Positions 8,519 to 16,950 of a DNA stretch of 64,000 nucleotides are shown here, in pieces. The DNA is taken from assembly GCF_000192865.1 (NCBI RefSeq), contig NC_015276.1, forward strand, positions 1,426,001 to 1,490,000. The letters are read 5' to 3'. Source of the stretch: Marinomonas mediterranea MMB-1 (lineage in GTDB: Bacteria; Pseudomonadota; Gammaproteobacteria; Pseudomonadales; Marinomonadaceae). Numbering within the stretch: position 1 is the stretch's first letter; each line of letters begins with the position of its first letter. The position numbers were made by a program, and so were the translations under genes. The notes beneath the pieces were generated by a model that saw only the letters and a program-made list of their open reading frames with translations, had not been told where the DNA came from and did not search any database.

Positions 8519-10252
8519 TTATGCTAATTCTTGCTCTCGCTCTAGTGGATCGCTCACGTGTTCAATCGCTGGCAAAATGGCGGTGACTGTCGTACCTTTT
8601 TCGAGTTCCGATTCGAATGTTAAGCGTCCTTTGTGGGCTTTAATTATGCCAGCAGAGACCGATAAGCCCAATCCTGTGCCGCCAAGTTCTCGTTTAGTAG
8701 TAAAAAATGGGTCTGTTAACCGAGGTAAGTTTTCGGATGAAATACCATTTCCTGTGTCTCTTACGGTTAAATAGACGGATTTTTGATCAAGGCTTAAATT
8801 AGAGCTAATCGCAAGTTGCTTCTCGCTGTTTTCTGAACCTTGCAGGGCATCACACGCATTGATAATAAGATTGATGATGACTTGTTCAATTCGCTGTGGG
8901 TTTGCCATTATTTTCGGGGACCGTTGATCTAAGTGTATGGAAAATTGATCAGTGGATTTCTGTATCGATTTTTCGACCAGCCTGATGGCCGCCTTAATGA
9001 GTTCGTTAAGATCGACTTCGTGAACGATTTCATCAGGTTGAGCCCGCGCAAAGTCTTTTAGATCGTTTACAATATTGCGGATTCGCTCAGAGCTTTGTTG
9101 CATTTCTTCGAGCAGGAAAGGCAGCTCTTGCTTGAGTCTAGGGTAGGGGAGCCCCGCAACAGAGAAGCTTGGGTCTTGGGCGTATATGTCGTCGAGTAAG
9201 GGTAAAATATCGTGCCACGCGTCTTTTAAAATCGGTAAATTGAGCAGTAGAAGCCCGGTAGGGTTATTGATTTCGTGCGCCACGCCAGAGACAAGAACGC
9301 CAAGAGAGGTCATTTTATCTGCCTGAATAAGTTGCTCTTGTTGCTCTTTTAATTGTCGAGAGCGCTTTTCGACTTCTTTGCGTAATAAGGCTGACCAAGT
9401 AGTCACTGCGCCCAGTATTAAGATTAAAACGAGAATGGTGTAGAGCGCGTATTGCCCCCATTTTTTCCATTGTACTTTGGGTTCGTTAAGTGCGCCGAGC
9501 CACTTGTCATAAATCTCTTGCTGCTTTCCTGTGTTTTTTAAAATAGCCAAACCTTCACTGAATAACGCGATGATTTCCTCATTTTTAGGGAGGGCGCCAT
9601 AGCCCAGCCTTTGACCGGATACCGGACGGCCGACAGGGTGGATATTGTGGAGTCCAAGTTCTTTACTTAAGTACAAACTCGGTAAGTTGGCGGTGAGTGC
9701 AAAGTCGTGTTTGCCAGACGCTAATAGACGAAGCGCTTCAGCATGTGTCGCGGCGGGAATAGGGACAGCATCTGGCACGGCTTTTTTCAGGTATTCGTGC
9801 ATAATGCTCGCGTTTTGCACAATGACTTCTTTACCTGCCAGTTCGCCGATGGTTTCAATCTCTGGAGCCCCTTTTCGCGCAAAAATGGATTGATTGGCGA
9901 TGGAGTGTGGCGAGGAGAACAAGATGCTTTTTGCTCTTTCTTCTGAGAAAGCGATGCCTTGTAATACATCGAATTGACCTGTCTTTAGACCTTCGTAAGC
10001 GTGACGCCAGTCCGTGAGGGTGATTTCGACATCAAACCCCATCACCTCTGCAATGGCGTGTGTGATGTCGACTGTGTATCCAGTCGGCTCTCCATTTTCA
10101 TCTGCGAACTCATACGGGGGGTAATTGTAATCCGCACCGATTGTTATAACTCTTTTAGAAAGGTGGTGCTCTCTTGTTTTCGCATCGACAGTTCCGGCAA
10201 AAACTAACAGGCTAATCAGTGCTAGGAGGTAACGTGGAATGGTTGATCGCAT
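8519..10252 (-). CDS. Sensor histidine kinase with periplasmic SBP_bac_3 domain
   Basis: 577-residue membrane sensor. Signal or anchor segment at residues 1-24; solute-binding domain (SBP_bac_3 type) at ~35-260 starting ITIGADYNYPPYEF and ending with the family's QEIYDKW; membrane helix at ~267-290; coiled linker; HisKA with H326 in VAHEINNP; HATPase with the N box INLIINACDAL, DTGNGI and GTGLGLSVS. It should sense a small amino-acid-like or acid ligand directly in the periplasm and phosphorylate the sigma-54 activator encoded next. It is divergent from the TAXI-TRAP operon, so transporter and sensor may share a ligand (inference). Confidence 0.92.
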   Translation of the reverse strand: MRSTIPRYLLALISLLVFAGTVDAKTREHHLSKRVITIGADYNYPPYEFADENGEPTGYTVDITHAIAEVMGFDVEITLTDWRHAYEGLKTGQFDVLQGIAFSEERAKSILFSSPHSIANQSIFARKGAPEIETIGELAGKEVIVQNASIMHEYLKKAVPDAVPIPAATHAEALRLLASGKHDFALTANLPSLYLSKELGLHNIHPVGRPVSGQRLGYGALPKNEEIIALFSEGLAILKNTGKQQEIYDKWLGALNEPKVQWKKWGQYALYTILVLILILGAVTTWSALLRKEVEKRSRQLKEQQEQLIQADKMTSLGVLVSGVAHEINNPTGLLLLNLPILKDAWHDILPLLDDIYAQDPSFSVAGLPYPRLKQELPFLLEEMQQSSERIRNIVNDLKDFARAQPDEIVHEVDLNELIKAAIRLVEKSIQKSTDQFSIHLDQRSPKIMANPQRIEQVIINLIINACDALQGSENSEKQLAISSNLSLDQKSVYLTVRDTGNGISSENLPRLTDPFFTTKRELGGTGLGLSVSAGIIKAHKGRLTFESELEKGTTVTAILPAIEHVSDPLEREQELA

Positions 10253-10356
10253 TTGATTAAAACTTCAACAAACTTTGTTGGGCGGCAATATTAACGAGTA
10301 ATGTAACGAAAATGAAGAATAATTGAATTTTCTGTTAGTGCTGTATAAAAAACAAA

Positions 10357-10374
10357 CTATAACTTTTGTTATGG
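10357..10374. promoter_or_regulatory. Candidate distal enhancer site (UAS1) for the sigma-54 activator
   Basis: Near-perfect palindrome with arms CTATAAC and GTTATGG around TTTT, about 200 bp upstream of the -24/-12 promoter. It shares its core with the perfect palindrome at 10476-10497. A further half site, GGTTATAGC, lies at 10385-10393. Confidence 0.55.
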
Positions 10375-10475
10375 CTATGCATTTGGTTATAGCCAGTCTG
10401 ATTTAGGGTCAGAAGTGCGCCCTTCATGACATAGAAATTTATTTGACTAACAAATTCCACTGATATTATCTGAGT

Positions 10476-10497
10476 AGCTATAACAAAAGTTATAGCT
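10476..10497. promoter_or_regulatory. Candidate proximal enhancer site (UAS2), perfect palindrome
   Basis: Arms AGCTATAAC and GTTATAGCT around four A residues, about 80 bp upstream of the -24 element. The same core occurs at 10357-10374. Spacing and symmetry fit paired NtrC-family dimer sites. Confidence 0.6.
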
Positions 10498-10573
10498 TGA
10501 TATACGAAGTTTTTGTAATGAAATTATAAATAAATTTTAATAAAAACAACACCTTGTGTTGAGTGTGTAAACA

Positions 10574-10591
10574 TTGGCATTGTCTTTGCCA
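10574..10591 (+). promoter_or_regulatory. Sigma-54 (-24/-12) promoter of the TAXI-TRAP operon
   Basis: TTGGCAT followed by TGTCT and TTGCCA gives GG-N10-GC, the invariant spacing of RpoN promoters, and matches TGGCA/TTGC at both elements. It lies 56 bp before the start codon of the binding-protein gene and opposite a sigma-54 activator gene. Confidence 0.75.
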
Positions 10592-10646
10592 TGTTCTTCC
10601 TCGTTTTTTTAACTTAATTATAAAAATACGACACAACGAGGAATTT

Positions 10647-11618
10647 ATGACTATCAAAAAAACTATCTTATCGTCGCTTTTTGTTGGCTCTATGGCTGTA
10701 TCAGGTGCTGCACTAGCCGCTGAAACTCAGTTCATTTCTATTGGTACTGGCGGCGTGACCGGCGTTTATTACCCTGCTGGCGGTTCTATCTGCCGCATGT
10801 TAAATAAAGGCCGTAAAGAGCATGGTATCCGTTGTTCTGTTGAATCTACAGGTGGCTCTGGTTACAACGTAAACAGTATCCGCGCTGGAGAATTGGAATT
10901 TGGCGTTGCGCAATCTGATGTTCAAGCGGATGCTTTGTCTGGTAAAGGCCAGTTTAATAACAACCCTTATCCGAAACTACGCTCTGTTTTCTCTCTTCAC
11001 CCAGAACCGATTCACATGATGGCACGTGCCGACTCTGGTATTTCTTCACTTGATGATTTTGTTGGTAAGCGCGTGAATATCGGTAATCCGGGCTCTGGTA
11101 ACCGATCTATGATGGAAATGCTGATGAAGGAAAAAGGTTGGACCAAAGACAACTTTGCTTTCGCAGCAGAACTTAAATCTTCAGAAATGGCACAAGCGAT
11201 CTGTGATGATAAGTTTGATGTGACTATCTTCGTTGCAGGATTGCCAAACGGTTCCGCTCAAGAAGCAACCACGACGTGTGATATTAAACTGATTCCAATG
11301 ACGGATTCAGCGTCTATGTCTGTTATCGAAAAGAATGGCGCGTATTCTCAAGCGATCATCCCAGGCGGCATGTATGCGGGCAACCCAAATGATGTACCGA
11401 CATTTGGTCCGAAAGCAACGATTGTAACGTCAACAGATGTGTCTGATGAAGTGGTTTACCGTTTAACAAAATCTGTCTTCGAAAACCTAGAGTCTTTCAA
11501 ACGTTTGCATCCAGCATTTGCACGTTTGCAGCCTGTTGAAATGGTTCACACGTCTCTAGTCGCACCGCTACACCCAGGTGCTGAAAAATACTACCGCGAA
11601 GCGGATTTAATGAAATAG
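10647..11618 (+). CDS. TAXI-family TRAP transporter solute-binding protein
   Basis: Periplasmic receptor of 323 residues for a TAXI-type TRAP transporter. Signal peptide at residues 1-24 (MTIKK... ending ALAA). The mature protein begins with the hallmark segment FISIGTGGVTGVYYPAGG and continues with CSVESTGGSGYNVN and the GSGNRSMMEML region typical of TAXI receptors. The start at 10647 has GAGGAA just upstream. A longer reading frame from 10563 would run through the sigma-54 promoter and is rejected. The permease follows after 110 bp containing an attenuator-like hairpin. The ligand is unknown; TAXI receptors often bind glutamate or dicarboxylates. Confidence 0.93.
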   Translation: MTIKKTILSSLFVGSMAVSGAALAAETQFISIGTGGVTGVYYPAGGSICRMLNKGRKEHGIRCSVESTGGSGYNVNSIRAGELEFGVAQSDVQADALSGKGQFNNNPYPKLRSVFSLHPEPIHMMARADSGISSLDDFVGKRVNIGNPGSGNRSMMEMLMKEKGWTKDNFAFAAELKSSEMAQAICDDKFDVTIFVAGLPNGSAQEATTTCDIKLIPMTDSASMSVIEKNGAYSQAIIPGGMYAGNPNDVPTFGPKATIVTSTDVSDEVVYRLTKSVFENLESFKRLHPAFARLQPVEMVHTSLVAPLHPGAEKYYREADLMK

Positions 11619-11672
11619 CCTGATTGGGCTGTTTCGCTAGGGGTGATATGTACCGCCTCTAGTTTCCTTACT

Positions 11673-11698
11673 AAAACGTCGGCGTTTGTCGACGTTTT
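11673..11698 (+). terminator. Attenuator-like hairpin between TAXI receptor and permease genes
   Basis: Stem AAAACGTCG / CGACGTTTT followed by CTCTTTTATTTG. Partial termination here would give more receptor than permease, as is common in binding-protein operons. Confidence 0.5.
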
Positions 11699-11728
11699 CT
11701 CTTTTATTTGTGTTTACCGGAGTTCCGT

Positions 11729-14323
11729 ATGTCTACGACTACTTCTGAACCTGCTTCTAATGACAAGCTTGAAGAGCTGGTGGCCGAAGCGGATACAGGC
11801 AAGCGTGTACCGACAGGGAAGGTCGCACTGTCGTTACTTTTTGTCTTACCGTTGTGTTGGTCATTGTTTCAGCTATGGATTGGCTCACCTCTGCCTTCTC
11901 AGTTTGGTATTGGTTTTCTAAATGACACCCAATCTCGTGCACTTCATTTGGCTTTTGCTGTGTTACTGGCTTTCTTGGCATTTCCTGCTTTCAGTAAGAG
12001 TCCAACATTAAAAATACCGGTGCTTGATTATCTTTTTGCGTTTGCAGCCGCGTTTTGCGCGTCTTATTTGTTTCTTTTTTATGATGATCTAGCCATGCGT
12101 CCTGGCTTGCCAACGACGTTAGATTTGGTCGTGTCTACATTGGGACTGGTTCTTACCTTGGAAGCGGCTCGTCGTTCATTAGGACCGCCGTTGGCGATCG
12201 TCGCTATTATTTTCCTTTTATATGTATTTTTTGGTGACGCATCTTGGTTGCCGGAAGTGATTCGCTGGAAAGGCGCTTCACTCGAAAAAGCCATGACGCA
12301 TATGTGGTTGACGACAGAAGGTGTTTTTGGCATCGCGTTGGGGGTTTCTTCTGGGTTCGTATTTCTGTTCGTTTTATTTGGTGCTCTGCTTAATCAGGCT
12401 GGAGCCGGAAATTACTTTATACAAGTCGCGTTTTCTTTATTAGGGCACATGCGTGGTGGCCCTGCAAAAGCGGCTGTTTTATCGTCGGCAATGACCGGGC
12501 TTATTTCGGGCTCATCCATTGCGAACGTTGTCACGACGGGAACCTTTACTATTCCATTAATGAAGAAGGTCGGTTTTAGCCCTGAAAAAGCAGGCGCGGT
12601 CGAAGTTTCGTCTTCTGTAAACGGTGTCATCATGCCGCCAGTGATGGGCGCGGTTGCTTTTTTGATGGTTGAATACGTAGGTATTCCTTATATTGAGGTG
12701 GTTAAGCACGCCTTTCTTCCCGCGACCATATCGTACATCGCCCTGTTGTACATTGTTCATTTAGAAGCGATGAAAGCAGACATGAAAGGTCTGCCTCGCT
12801 CTACGCCTGCACGCCGTTTTTCTGAGCAACTGATTCGCACGGGTATCATCGTTTCGAGTATGTTGATCGTCCTCGGCGCGCTTTACTATTTGATTGTTGC
12901 GATCAAATGGCTGATGGGTGATTTTGCTCATATCGCGCTTGTGATGTTGGTTGTAGGTGGCTATTTCGGTTTGCTTTTTGTGTCGTCAAAAAGTGTTGAT
13001 TTGGACTTGGATACAGCAGGTGGAAAAATTGAAAAACTGCCAATTTTCGCTGATATCTATAAGTCTGGTTTGTATTACTTAGTGCCTTTGGTCGTACTAG
13101 TTTGGTTCTTGATGGTTGAGCGTAAGTCGCCAGGTCTGTCGGCGTTCTGGGCTTGTATGCTGATGGCGTTTATCTTGTTTACGCAGAAACCCTTAAAAGC
13201 TTGGTTTAGACAAAAAGGGAAGCAAAGTAGTGTGTCCGGTCTTTCTTCTGAGTGGAAGTCGGGATTGGTTGATCTGGTCGACGGCCTTAATACGGGCGCT
13301 CGCAATATGATTGGTATTGGCGTGGCGACGGCTACTGCTGGCATCATCGTAGGGACGGTCACACTCACAGGTGTCGGTCAGGTTATGGCGGAGTTTGTCG
13401 AGCTAATATCTGGCGGCGTATTAATCATTATGCTACTTATGGTGGCCTTGATTTCGCTTGTTTTGGGCATGGGCTTACCGACGACAGCAAACTATATTGT
13501 TGTTTCATCGCTCATGGCGAGTGTCGTGGTTGAGTTAGGTGCTCAATCTGGCTTAATCGTGCCAATGATTGCCGTCCATATGTTCGTATTTTACTTCGGT
13601 ATTATGGCGGATGTTACCCCTCCAGTTGGGCTTGCTTCCTTTGCTGCGGCGGCCGTATCGGGCGGGGACCCTATTAAAACTGGATTTACCGCGTTCTTTT
13701 ACTCGATGCGTACCGCGTTACTGCCATTTTTATTCATCTTCAATACGGATCTTTTGTTGATTGATGTAACCTGGTGGCAAGCCATTTTCGTATTTATCGT
13801 GTCATTGACCGCCATGCTTGTATTTGCTGCTGCGACTCAAGGCTACTTTTTTACCCGCAGTAAATTATGGGAAAGCGCTGTGCTGATTCTTGTTGCATTT
13901 ACTCTGTTTAGACCGGGATTTTGGTTGGATCAAGTCGAAGCGCCTTATAGCCATTTTAAAGGCAGCGAGATGGTGGCGTACATTGACGCTAACCCAAGTG
14001 CATCAGAGATTCGACTTTCTGTAGAAGGAGAGAATCTAGAAGGGCGTTGGGTCGAAAAGACCGTGAACCTACCTTTGAGTACTGCGGGTTCTGCTGCGGA
14101 CCGACTTTATCAGGGTGCTGGCTTAGAAGTGCGTAATGAAGATGGAAAGACCTATATCGACAATATGAACTTTGGCAGTCCAGCAGAAAAACAAAAACTG
14201 GATTTTGATTGGGAAATCACGGGCGTTGAGGTTGAAAACAATCGACCTGCGAAAGAGTGGTTCTTTATTCCTGCCTTCATACTATTAGCTTGGGTTGCAA
14301 TGCGTCAGCGTAAACGCGCGTAA
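11729..14323 (+). CDS. TAXI-TRAP fused permease (4TM/12TM) with DUF3394 C-terminus
   Basis: 864-residue inner-membrane protein that fuses the small and large TRAP permease units. The N-terminal ~200 residues carry the small-subunit helices. Residues ~215-680 are the DctM-like part, with SGSSIANVVTTG, VNGVIMPPVMGAVAF and the C-terminal MGLPTTANY and DVTPPVGLA motifs. The last ~170 residues form a DUF3394-like segment: two helices, a soluble stretch (about residues 760-845) and a final helix ending in Arg/Lys. The start at 11729 is preferred over TTG 11708 because GGAG lies 6 nt upstream. A terminator follows at 14356. Confidence 0.93.
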   Translation: MSTTTSEPASNDKLEELVAEADTGKRVPTGKVALSLLFVLPLCWSLFQLWIGSPLPSQFGIGFLNDTQSRALHLAFAVLLAFLAFPAFSKSPTLKIPVLDYLFAFAAAFCASYLFLFYDDLAMRPGLPTTLDLVVSTLGLVLTLEAARRSLGPPLAIVAIIFLLYVFFGDASWLPEVIRWKGASLEKAMTHMWLTTEGVFGIALGVSSGFVFLFVLFGALLNQAGAGNYFIQVAFSLLGHMRGGPAKAAVLSSAMTGLISGSSIANVVTTGTFTIPLMKKVGFSPEKAGAVEVSSSVNGVIMPPVMGAVAFLMVEYVGIPYIEVVKHAFLPATISYIALLYIVHLEAMKADMKGLPRSTPARRFSEQLIRTGIIVSSMLIVLGALYYLIVAIKWLMGDFAHIALVMLVVGGYFGLLFVSSKSVDLDLDTAGGKIEKLPIFADIYKSGLYYLVPLVVLVWFLMVERKSPGLSAFWACMLMAFILFTQKPLKAWFRQKGKQSSVSGLSSEWKSGLVDLVDGLNTGARNMIGIGVATATAGIIVGTVTLTGVGQVMAEFVELISGGVLIIMLLMVALISLVLGMGLPTTANYIVVSSLMASVVVELGAQSGLIVPMIAVHMFVFYFGIMADVTPPVGLASFAAAAVSGGDPIKTGFTAFFYSMRTALLPFLFIFNTDLLLIDVTWWQAIFVFIVSLTAMLVFAAATQGYFFTRSKLWESAVLILVAFTLFRPGFWLDQVEAPYSHFKGSEMVAYIDANPSASEIRLSVEGENLEGRWVEKTVNLPLSTAGSAADRLYQGAGLEVRNEDGKTYIDNMNFGSPAEKQKLDFDWEITGVEVENNRPAKEWFFIPAFILLAWVAMRQRKRA

Positions 14324-14340
14324 ATGCATTTTAGATAACC

Positions 14341-14574
14341 TCAGAAAACCTCTTTGAAAGTATAAGCACATGGAAGTCTTATACTTTCCTTTTTTAGTTT
14401 AGAGATCTTTGCTCGACGACTTTGCTTGCCTTCTTTGCTCTCTAATATGGCGTTAAAAATGGGCTCAAAGAGCTTAGCCATAGACTCAGCCTTTTCATCT
14501 ATTTTAGTGTCGTATTGAGAGGTCGTGCAAAAGCCTCCCATTAGTTGAGACTTAAGCTTTCCTAAAGGTTTCAT
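14341..14574 (-). CDS. Possible small hypothetical protein (77 aa)
   Basis: Short reading frame with protein-like composition: a Lys/Glu-rich amphipathic middle part and a C-terminus of CAYTFKEVF type. No domain is recognised. Against it: no clear ribosome site before the ATG at 14574, and its 3' end covers the plus-strand terminator of the TAXI-TRAP operon. It is divergent from the gene at 14617. A TTG at 14601 would add nine residues. Confidence 0.3.
   Translation of the reverse strand: MKPLGKLKSQLMGGFCTTSQYDTKIDEKAESMAKLFEPIFNAILESKEGKQSRRAKISKLKKESIRLPCAYTFKEVF
14356..14396 (+). terminator. Rho-independent terminator of the TAXI-TRAP operon
   Basis: Stem GAAAGTATAAG / CTTATACTTTC with an 11-nt loop, followed by CTTTTTTT. 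It lies 33 bp after the permease stop. Confidence 0.8.
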
Positions 14575-14616
14575 TGTTACAGTGACTTTCGCTAACCTCA
14601 ACTAAGGAAGAGAATC

Positions 14617-15498
14617 ATGCCCCGTTACCGTCACTTTGCCGATTTTAAGCGTCTTGTTAAACATGCAAATAGTCACTTTGAAACACACCTTAGAAGTGGA
14701 ATTCATGATTTGATAGAAGTGCTTCAGGATGAAAACTGCAACTTGACACGGGTTCAAGAAGCGTTGAGTCAAGTTAACGCGACTCGTATTCGAAAATACC
14801 GTGAGGCGCTGTGGTTTTTGCAAGCATCCTACCCAGGATTGAAGCTGCGCACATTAAATATCGGAGAGAAAGGTAAGGCCGAAGCGGTTAAGTTTTCTAG
14901 AATGCCTTTGACTGCTGCTTACGATCCAGCAGCAATACCACCAGTAAGACATAACCCTCCTTCAAACGCTTTGGGTAAAACGGTTGAAGAGTGGTTGATC
15001 AACTATACTGGTAGCGTGTTGATTGTTGCAGTGCACCTGTCGAAGTACATTCAAAATATGGATGACGTTTTTAATGAACGTAGCGTGCGTGATCATATGA
15101 AGTCGGTCTTACGCATAGGTAATTTAACGGGCGCTGAATTAGCGTGCCTTCATATAAAAACCAAACCATTGTGTGATGAACTGGAAGTAGAAGCTCGACA
15201 CTATGGTGCAAGGCGCCATAATTTTCTGACTCCGAGGTATCACATGGGAACCACTCATGCAGGTTTTAGAGCACTGTGTACTGGTAAAGACGCGGTAGTA
15301 GTGATGGGGTTTGATGCCAATATATGCGTAAACGCCAACCTGTTTGGAACGAATGAACCGGCGGCAGGTGGTGTCGGAGTAGCAACGCCATTAACCGCGA
15401 TTGCTGATGTGGTGACATCTCGTTCGGTTTTAGTAACGGATGGTGTGATATGCCCAGCAATGGGCGGGAGAGAGTGGGGGCCTTTATATTTGACGTAG
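14617..15498 (+). CDS. Uncharacterised protein, possible isochorismatase-like fold
   Basis: 293 residues, no signal peptide or membrane helix. Good ribosome site (AAGGAAG). I do not recognise the whole protein. The N-terminal ~100 residues are helical and basic. From about residue 125 the pattern resembles cysteine hydrolases of the isochorismatase type: a hydrophobic strand GSVLIVAVHLSK, a second strand AELACLHIK, and DAVVVMGFDANICVNANLFG near residue 230, where the Cys sits where the family's catalytic Cys usually lies (after Gly-x-x-x-x-x-Cys-Val). The first catalytic Asp is replaced by Ala or His in the obvious alignment, so activity is doubtful. It is isolated, with no operon partner. 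Confidence 0.6.
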   Translation: MPRYRHFADFKRLVKHANSHFETHLRSGIHDLIEVLQDENCNLTRVQEALSQVNATRIRKYREALWFLQASYPGLKLRTLNIGEKGKAEAVKFSRMPLTAAYDPAAIPPVRHNPPSNALGKTVEEWLINYTGSVLIVAVHLSKYIQNMDDVFNERSVRDHMKSVLRIGNLTGAELACLHIKTKPLCDELEVEARHYGARRHNFLTPRYHMGTTHAGFRALCTGKDAVVVMGFDANICVNANLFGTNEPAAGGVGVATPLTAIADVVTSRSVLVTDGVICPAMGGREWGPLYLT

Positions 15499-16006
15499 CC
15501 TTTAGTCTATCAGGTGTTGCTTGTTCATACCTTTCCTAATGGTATTACGTTGAAATGCTGAGTTAAAAGTATTGCCGAGCTCCCTTTAGAGTAGGTGTCA
15601 TTTTATGACTTCTGCTCTAAGCTCTATTTTACACTTCACTCAGCTTACTTTGTTTAGGAGCTTGTCTATTATGATTAGCTTGTTTACCTCTTAAATAGCT
15701 TCGTTCTTATCCCTTTTATCCCTATCGTTTTTTATCACCAAGATATTACCGCCAAGTATAGATCGAAATATTGAGTGGTCGCTTTAGACATACAAGCTCA
15801 GCTATTACAAACAGTGTAGGACTTTTGTAACTTTCTATAAGCATAATTTATGATAGGGCGTAGAAGAAAGGTATAATTTTCATGTTTTTTTACAACTTTC
15901 ACTTTACTATCGTGCGCGCTGGGAGGCTACATAACGAGCGATCAGACTAGCTGTTAGAATTGAATCAAAGAATGGAAATAATAATCGTAACTTTTGTGAG
16001 GTAACT
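15499..16006. other. 508-bp non-coding stretch upstream of the carbonic anhydrase gene
   Basis: AT-rich with no convincing reading frame or strong hairpin. The only promoter-like pair I see is TTGTAA (15825-15830), an 18-bp spacer and TATGAT (15849-15854), which would give a leader of about 150 nt for the gene at 16007. Confidence 0.4.
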
Positions 16007-16855
16007 ATGAACAAGAAGATCATTTCATTGATGTTGGCTTCCGCTATTGTGCCAGCATCTGTATTCGCAAGTGAACACTCATTATCTGGAGATGTGATTG
16101 CTAAGCAAAGGCAAGAGCTGGCGGAAAACACGTTTGGAAAAGGGTTCGGACCACAAGCGCCTCGAGATATTGATGCGCCATATGGTAGTAACAAGCGTAC
16201 ATTCTCAACTGCACCGAAATACCAGAAAATGAACCTTTGTAATATTCATTTTCATAAAAACGCTGAACATAAAGGTGGACAGTTCACAACGTTTGCAGGA
16301 CAAGGCGATGGCCATGGTTACAATAGTGGCTACAAGTACGACGGCGTACTTACTAAAGCAGAGCTAAAGCCAGTTGCAGATATTTGTGACAGTAAGCATG
16401 GCGGTCTAGATTCAGGCGATACGATTGAAGTGCATTATGTATTTTCAACTGCTGACATTGAACCTGGTCCAACGCTTGGTTCATGTTTGAGCCCTGATGT
16501 CATCAACAACCCTCAATTGCGTGTTGAATCACAAGTATTTGTGGTTGTGAACGATGACAAGGCTCAGAACTTTATGGACCTTGTAGCGCATGAGAAGCAA
16601 AACGGCTTGTACCAAGCGACGGGTATTCCTAGTGACACAGGTAAGCCGATTGAATACGCGGGTTCTACAACAGGTCCTGGTTACAATGAAAAAGGTTCTC
16701 CATTCCAAGTAACGTGGAACGTTCGTCCACTTGTATCTAAAGTGAACATTAAAACGGTTGGCGAATGGTGTGAAGGGAACATCTTTAAGGAAGATCACGC
16801 TCATGGCGTACGTAATCTAATTACGAACCCAGAGCTTTTGTCTCAAATTCCTTAA
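16007..16855 (+). CDS. Delta-class carbonic anhydrase-like periplasmic protein
   Basis: 282 residues. Cleavable signal peptide at ~1-21 (ending SVFA), so exported. The mature part carries the bacterial delta-class/CA_like signature: MNLCNIHFHKNAEHKGGQF near residue 75 with a His-x-His metal pair, a Gly/His-rich loop after it (GDGHGYNSGY), and a conserved C-terminal WCEGNIF...HGVRN segment. Four well-spaced Cys could form disulphides. Strong ribosome site (GAGGTAACT). Expected reaction: reversible CO2 hydration with zinc (cadmium or cobalt in some relatives). The family call is from memory of the motif; activity is inferred. Single-gene unit. Confidence 0.8.
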   Translation: MNKKIISLMLASAIVPASVFASEHSLSGDVIAKQRQELAENTFGKGFGPQAPRDIDAPYGSNKRTFSTAPKYQKMNLCNIHFHKNAEHKGGQFTTFAGQGDGHGYNSGYKYDGVLTKAELKPVADICDSKHGGLDSGDTIEVHYVFSTADIEPGPTLGSCLSPDVINNPQLRVESQVFVVVNDDKAQNFMDLVAHEKQNGLYQATGIPSDTGKPIEYAGSTTGPGYNEKGSPFQVTWNVRPLVSKVNIKTVGEWCEGNIFKEDHAHGVRNLITNPELLSQIP

Positions 16856-16867
16856 TTTGAACTTCTC

Positions 16868-16906
16868 AAGCTTCATACAGACTTTATAACAGTTTGTATG
16901 AAGCTT
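16868..16906. terminator. Inverted repeat after the carbonic anhydrase gene
   Basis: 12-bp perfect arms AAGCTTCATACA and TGTATGAAGCTT with a 15-nt loop. There is no real T-tract, so it is a weak terminator or an mRNA 3' stabiliser between convergent genes. Confidence 0.5.
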
Positions 16907-16950
16907 CTTGCATATAGATAGGCTTTAGGCATGTGCAAAAAGAGGCGATC

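Noticed and set aside
10563..10646. 28-residue N-terminal extension of the TAXI receptor
   Set aside because: It would translate through the sigma-54 promoter, and the signal peptide begins at 10647 with its own ribosome site.
14602..14823. 73-residue antisense reading frame inside the gene at 14617
   Set aside because: It lies wholly opposite a better-supported gene and has no ribosome site.
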